From the NCBI RefSeq assembly GCF_031454155.1, contig NZ_JAVDQG010000004.1, forward strand, positions 248,001 through 312,000: 64,000 bases of DNA, given 5' to 3'. The notes under the pieces are model-generated. The model saw nothing but the letters and a program-made list of their open reading frames with translations, searched no databases and was not told the origin of the DNA. The DNA is from Desmospora profundinema. GTDB lineage: Bacteria; Bacillota; Bacilli; Thermoactinomycetales; DSM-45169. The translations under genes were made by a program, and so were the position numbers. Positions 60,023-64,000 of this stretch are shown one piece after another; the first letter of the stretch is position 1, and every line of letters begins with the position of its first letter.

Positions 60023-61381
60023 TTGAGTAAACAAACAGGCGGGTTGGATTATCTAACCTTTTTTTCAAAGGACGATTATGCACGTCAACCGGTTCCGATA
60101 GGAGATAGACGCGGCTGGTTTCCAATGATCCTGGTATGGTTCGCTTTGGGGACCGACATTGTCGCGGCACTTATCGGAAGCGTTCTCGCTCAAGGGCAAA
60201 CAGTCATGATGGCGATCATTGCCGTAGTGATCGCCAACGTGATTCTGGGCGTCATAGGCGGGTTGTGTTGTTACATAGGAGCGACTACCGGTCTGCCTAC
60301 GGGAATCATCACACGCTTTGCTTTTGGAGAAAATGGTGCAAAAGTGGTTACTTGGGTGATTATGCTGGTCTTTTTCGCTGCTTTTGGTGTGACGGTGGGT
60401 CTCTTTGGTGAGTCACTTCATTACTTGTTACTGGAGGTTTTTGGGATCGAGATCCCCGTCGCTTGGGCAGGTGTGATAGGCGGAGTATTGATGACGATCA
60501 CGGCCACAGTGGGCTATATCGCGATCGAACGTTTAAGTATCGTGGCGTTCCCCTTAATGCTGTTTTTAATGGGTGGTCTGTTCGCAACTGTGTTGGGAAC
60601 GGAAGGAAAAGCAGACATCTTAACGGCTCTTCCGCGAGGTGGCATCACCATGACCTTAGGTTCGGCTATCTCCTTTGTGGTGGCCAGTTGGATGATTATC
60701 GTGGTGATCTGCCCCGATATTGCCAGATGGGCAAAGACCAGAAAGCAAGCGTTCTTTTCGGGATTTTTCGGATTTCTGCTGGGTAACAGTATGATGATCA
60801 CCTTAGCGATTTTTTTAGTACGAATCACGGGCATTGAGGATGTCATCGACATCTTTCTCTCTATCGGATGGGGGCTATTCGCGATTATGATCCTGATTCT
60901 GGCCCAGTGGACCACGAACGACAACCTGCTCTATTCCAGTGGTCTTGCCTTGTCCAGTCTGATTCGGTTCCTGCCTAAGTACGCGTTAACATTAATTGTT
61001 GGGGTTGTTGGGTCAGCAATTGCTTTCTTCCAAATTCACAACTATTTCTTGGTCTATATTACTCTGATGGGGTCGCTGCTTTCCCCCATTGCGGCCATTT
61101 ACCTCGTGGAATATTTCTTTTTGAATCGGCACCGTTTTATGTTTGCATTCATCCAAGATAAAAAAGTAGCGCCGGTATACTGGACGGCTATCATTTCCTG
61201 GGTATGTGCATCATCCGTAGGAATCATGACAACACCGGCAGAAGAAGGCGGACTGGGATTGTTTACGATTACGACCGCCTCCAGCATCGATACCTTCTTG
61301 ATTGCGGCTATTCTGCATTTCGTGTTGGGTAAGTTCACTTCCCTGAATCGACCTCAGAAGGAGGAGACCGCCCATGCTTGA
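60023..61381 (+). CDS. NCS1-family nucleobase permease (CodB-like)
   Basis: The 452-residue protein has 12 hydrophobic segments and the NCS1 signature near the N terminus (QPVPIGDRRGWFPMILVWFALGTDI) plus NNL-type motif TTNDNLLYSSGLALS. It resembles cytosine and other purine-type permeases; the substrate is not fixed. TTG at 60023 with GGGAGGG eight bases upstream is preferred. It overlaps the next GNAT gene by eight bases, so the GNAT may act on the imported compound or its product. Confidence 0.87.
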   Translation: MSKQTGGLDYLTFFSKDDYARQPVPIGDRRGWFPMILVWFALGTDIVAALIGSVLAQGQTVMMAIIAVVIANVILGVIGGLCCYIGATTGLPTGIITRFAFGENGAKVVTWVIMLVFFAAFGVTVGLFGESLHYLLLEVFGIEIPVAWAGVIGGVLMTITATVGYIAIERLSIVAFPLMLFLMGGLFATVLGTEGKADILTALPRGGITMTLGSAISFVVASWMIIVVICPDIARWAKTRKQAFFSGFFGFLLGNSMMITLAIFLVRITGIEDVIDIFLSIGWGLFAIMILILAQWTTNDNLLYSSGLALSSLIRFLPKYALTLIVGVVGSAIAFFQIHNYFLVYITLMGSLLSPIAAIYLVEYFFLNRHRFMFAFIQDKKVAPVYWTAIISWVCASSVGIMTTPAEEGGLGLFTITTASSIDTFLIAAILHFVLGKFTSLNRPQKEETAHA

Positions 61382-62105
61382 TTTTGACATCCGTACGGCT
61401 GATGAGCACCCGGAGCTCATTCCCCGGATAGCGAAACTGTCCCGTGAGTTATTTCCCCGGTTCATTTTTGAGGGGGACCGGGCGATCCGGGACAGCTGGG
61501 ATCCATTTTTAGAATCTTTCCCTAGTTACCAATTTGCACTTTTCAAAGACTATGAGATGGTTGCGGCTGGAGTCACGAGTCCACTGTGGTGGGATGGGAG
61601 CAGTGAGGGTCTTCCTGATAGATCAGCGAACCTTTACCCTCGTGAGGAAGGCGAATTCAATGTTTGTTGTGCGTTGGCAGGATTGGTTGTCCCCAGCGCC
61701 CAAGGAAAGGGTCTCAGCCGGAGCATTCTTTTGGTCATGCGGCGAATCGCGGAGCAGCACGGTTTTTCTTCACTCATCGCCCCTGTTCGTCCTAATCACA
61801 AAGAACGGTATCCCCTGCTGCCGATGAAGGATTATATAGAGTGGCGGCGGGAAGATGGATACTTGTTTGATCCCTGGATGCGGGTACATGAACGTTTACA
61901 TGCTTCCGTTCATCGGATCATGCCTGAAGGAGTGCGAGCAGAGGGAACGGTTGCGGAGTGGGAAGAATGGACAGGGATGCGGTTTATGAGTAGTGGTTCG
62001 TATGTGGTTCCCGGTGCTCTAACCCCAGTAGAGATTAATGTAGAGAAAAATGAAGGGGTTTATATTGAACCGAACGTATGGATGGAACACAAAATTCCCC
62101 AGTAG
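61374..62105 (+). CDS. GNAT-family N-acetyltransferase
   Basis: The 243-residue protein carries a GNAT-like core: LAGLVVPSAQGKGLSRSILLVMRRIAEQHGF (acetyl-CoA loop QGKGLS) and a long C-terminal extension. It is larger than simple GNATs. The substrate is unknown. ATG overlaps the permease stop, so the two genes are translationally coupled; it ends before a strong terminator. Confidence 0.8.
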   Translation: MLDFDIRTADEHPELIPRIAKLSRELFPRFIFEGDRAIRDSWDPFLESFPSYQFALFKDYEMVAAGVTSPLWWDGSSEGLPDRSANLYPREEGEFNVCCALAGLVVPSAQGKGLSRSILLVMRRIAEQHGFSSLIAPVRPNHKERYPLLPMKDYIEWRREDGYLFDPWMRVHERLHASVHRIMPEGVRAEGTVAEWEEWTGMRFMSSGSYVVPGALTPVEINVEKNEGVYIEPNVWMEHKIPQ

Positions 62106-62150
62106 AATAAGTGGATATCCGCAAAAGACAGGCTTCTGCTTTTTTAGATA

Positions 62151-62178
62151 AACCGGGTTGGACCACCCGGTTTTTTTC
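62151..62178 (+). terminator. Terminator of the permease-GNAT operon
   Basis: AACCGGGT-TGGACC-ACCCGGTT followed by TTTTT. Confidence 0.88.
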
Positions 62179-62203
62179 TATGAAAAGAGGTTTCCATGAG
62201 CGT

Positions 62204-62408
62204 GTGCTCCTTCTGCCAATATCGATCATATTTTCTTTGGAGGGAGGTTTGGTTTTCGGCGGCGTAACTGGCCACGCATAGAGAGACCCAGGGGCGAATG
62301 GGACCGAGGCAAGACTTTGCTCTATGAGTGCATGGGAACTTAAGACGAAAACCAAGACACTAGCGTGCAGGGACAGGAAAAACAGATCAAGTTAACAGGA
62401 TAGGGCAC
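62204..62408. mobile_element. Family A MITE-like element, copy 4 (205 bp)
   Basis: GTGCTCCTTC at the left; the right end GGGCAC is followed by TA. The left TA has changed to GT. It holds a divergent full-length interior (GAGACCC, GCTCTATGAGTGCATGG, GAAAACCAAG). Confidence 0.75.
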
Positions 62409-62479
62409 TAGAAAATCCCAGGTCCGGCGTGTAGACTGTCGGGCTGTTCTTGTTGAAAAAAGAAAAATAAAGCTGTAGA

Positions 62480-62505
62480 TGAAACTTTTTCCTCCTATGA
62501 ACGTA
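62480..62505 (+). promoter_or_regulatory. ECF-sigma-type promoter
   Basis: TGAAAC-N16-CGTA, the arrangement of SigM/SigW-type autoregulatory promoters, 36 bases before the truncated sigma gene start. Confidence 0.65.
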
Positions 62506-62540
62506 AATGAAGAGGGAGGGCCGAGGGGGGGAGAAGCGAG

Positions 62541-62687
62541 TTGGATGATTGTGCAGGGCGAAGTTTTTCGGATTTGTGCGTTATCTTAGCTTCGAGACTG
62601 TTGTGGTCCCGAGTCTTTATCCGAATTCAACGATTATATCAAGCCGGCAAGTATCAGTGCCGGAGGAAAGGGTGGAATTCAATATGA
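62541..62687 (+). pseudogene. Internally deleted ECF sigma factor gene
   Basis: TTG at 62541 with GGGGGAG seven bases upstream opens a 48-residue frame starting LDDCAGRSF and ending RVFIRIQRLYQAGKYQCRRK with GWNSI. The last part resembles the end of ECF region 4.2. The frame is far shorter than the usual 160-190 residues, yet it stays open and its TGA overlaps the anti-sigma ATG (ATGA), as expected of an ECF/anti-sigma pair. Most of regions 2 and 4 is absent. It may be an internal deletion that kept the frame; function is doubtful. Confidence 0.45.
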
Positions 62688-63832
62688 GTGAGGACTTCAA
62701 AGAAAAATGGAAGCAGTATCGCGAGGGAACACTCACCGAAGAGGAACGGGCAGAGGTCGAGTTGGAACTGGAAAAGCTGGAAGCCTATCAGACCTACCTA
62801 AAGGAGCGGAGGGAGAAAGAGGAGTCACTTGTACCGAAGCGGGTTCAGTGGTGGAGAAAGTGGGGTCCCCGTTTACGAAGAGGAGCCCTGGTGACAGCGA
62901 TTCTGTTTGTTGTGGGGATCGTACTCACCGTGCTGACAGCAGTCTATTATGACTCGGGAGACCGGTTGGAAAATTACAGTGACGTCGCACAAGCCACCGT
63001 TGCTCTTACGCAGCCCAATGTGGAGACGGGTGGTATGAACACCTCCACTGGTTTCTTCTTTAAGCTTAATCTATCCTCGGATCTAAAAAAGCGAATCGGA
63101 GATGAATTTACTAAGGCGGGGACACTGGATGTCGATCTCTTCTTTAATCGGGTGTCGGATCGGAGATGGGACTGGCGATTGGATGAACCCGGTTGGGAAC
63201 CGTTCCATGAGGCGGAGCAGAATGACGGACTAGGCTGGAGCAGATTGGAGAATCTGCCAAAAGGAACGGTTGTCGAGGCCTATCTGGCTTTTGATCGTCC
63301 CTATCAAACCCAGGAAGTGCTGGATCACATGAACCCATACCGCTTCCTGCCGGTGTGGTACGCGGTAGACACCGGGGAGGAAAGTGGTAAATGGGAGGAA
63401 GACGACTGGTTGGACGAGCGAATCGGATTTCCCCATGAGGGGATCTGGTTGGATCGGTTTGCTGAATCAAGGGAGGAAACCGTAGAAGGCCGCTTCTTTT
63501 TCGGGCTGGGGACAGTCACCTCTGAGTCGATTGAATTTCCGGAGATGGACGAGTACGGCAGTGCCGACATTCGCGAACAAAATTTTATGGATACCTTCCG
63601 GTTTGTGGTTGATCATGCCGACATGGCCGACCAAATCGTGGGATTCCCTACCGTGCGTTGGGAGGAACGCTTCCGCTATGTGGAACAGAACGGCGTTCAG
63701 ATATACGGCGCCGTCATCACCGGTCCGACGAAAGAAGTGTTGAAATTGAAGGAAGAGAAATGGGTAAAAGGGGTGCATGTGGGAGAAGTGAGACTGTGGA
63801 ATTGGAATTGGGGGGATGCGGATGAAACCTGA
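62684..63832 (+). CDS. Membrane anti-sigma factor (YhdL-like, sigma factor regulator family)
   Basis: The 382-residue protein has a cytoplasmic N terminus (SEDFKEKWKQYREGTLTEEE, about 65 residues), one transmembrane helix (about 67-89, LVTAILFVVGIVLTVLTAVYY) and a large extracytoplasmic domain. This is the layout of sigma-regulator N- and C-terminal domain proteins such as YhdL that hold SigM-type ECF factors. ATG at 62684 overlaps the truncated sigma frame by four bases and is preceded by GGAGGAAAGGG. Confidence 0.82.
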   Translation: MSEDFKEKWKQYREGTLTEEERAEVELELEKLEAYQTYLKERREKEESLVPKRVQWWRKWGPRLRRGALVTAILFVVGIVLTVLTAVYYDSGDRLENYSDVAQATVALTQPNVETGGMNTSTGFFFKLNLSSDLKKRIGDEFTKAGTLDVDLFFNRVSDRRWDWRLDEPGWEPFHEAEQNDGLGWSRLENLPKGTVVEAYLAFDRPYQTQEVLDHMNPYRFLPVWYAVDTGEESGKWEEDDWLDERIGFPHEGIWLDRFAESREETVEGRFFFGLGTVTSESIEFPEMDEYGSADIREQNFMDTFRFVVDHADMADQIVGFPTVRWEERFRYVEQNGVQIYGAVITGPTKEVLKLKEEKWVKGVHVGEVRLWNWNWGDADET

Positions 63833-63892
63833 TCACTCTCCCATCCAGGATGGCGTGTTAAGGATCGGTTTTATTTGATGCAAATCGAAACC

Positions 63893-63921
63893 CCGCTTTT
63901 CCAAAAGAAAAGCGGTTTTTT
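63893..63921 (+). terminator. Terminator after the anti-sigma gene
   Basis: CCGCTTTTC-CAAAA-GAAAAGCGG followed by six T. The last 79 bases of the window show nothing more. Confidence 0.88.
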
Positions 63922-64000
63922 GTTCATTACTAAAACTTAAAAATACATACCCATTCGGACAAAAGTATCATACCCCCGCCTTAAATGCTTTATTTGTGAT

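Noticed and set aside
1-64000. tRNA, rRNA or prophage genes
   Set aside because: I found no cloverleaf-like, rRNA-like or phage structural sequences by eye; a dedicated tRNA and rRNA scan would settle it.

Overview
The window is chromosomal DNA from a spore-forming Firmicute of the Bacillales. Supporting genes are a YunC/YunD/TSUP cluster, a BdbC/BdbD thiol-oxidation pair, YfkAB, a QueT transporter, a Rex-type operator before L-lactate dehydrogenase, flavohaemoglobin beside a Crp/Fnr regulator, strong AGGAGG-type ribosome-binding sites and frequent GTG/TTG starts. The fairly high GC content and gene mix suggest Thermoactinomycetaceae, but the family level is a guess. I see no rRNA, tRNA or CRISPR array.

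Layout. 0-5 kb: TSUP permease end, YunD, QueT, UppP, YunC. 5-15 kb: accessory region with an XRE+TPR (RRNPP-like) regulator, a small two-helix membrane protein present in two copies, and a minus-strand peptide/export cluster (small Cys-containing membrane peptide, hairpin, ABC ATPase, ABC permease, PqqD-M50 protease fusion, two-helix protein). 15-39 kb: mostly housekeeping and stress genes (ldh, bdbD-bdbC, a VOC-DinB fusion, crp/fnr-hmp, MFS, YfkAB, HAD, VOC, TIGR01777, DUF523/DUF1722, inositol phosphatase, three GNATs, two DUF421 proteins, a choice-of-anchor-I protein, a Thg1-like protein). 39.6-54 kb: a defence island with an HNH nuclease, SNF2-DUF3883 helicase, DUF1156 DNA methylase, HEPN-DUF499 ATPase and an SF1 helicase. 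54-64 kb: secreted and lipoproteins, a WHH nuclease toxin with a SUKH immunity protein, an NCS1 permease with a GNAT, and an ECF anti-sigma factor whose sigma gene looks internally deleted.

Three repeat families run through the window. Family A (four copies, about 110-216 bp) and family B (three copies plus a remnant, about 136-249 bp) are non-coding, have terminal inverted repeats, and sit next to TA dinucleotides like MITEs. One A copy splits a copy of the third family, giving a near-empty-site comparison; one B copy sits in the loop of the hmp terminator. The third family is a 48-49 bp unit made of a small GC hairpin followed by a Shine-Dalgarno sequence, placed directly before start codons of at least six genes.

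The best candidate for an undescribed system is the peptide/ABC/PqqD-M50 cluster at 10.97-14.9 kb, possibly linked to the distant paralogue and quorum-type regulator at 5.2-7.3 kb. Other strong leads are the hairpin-SD repeat, the pilin-like toxin N terminus, and the sigma-factor deletion that keeps its ECF promoter and its overlap with the anti-sigma gene.
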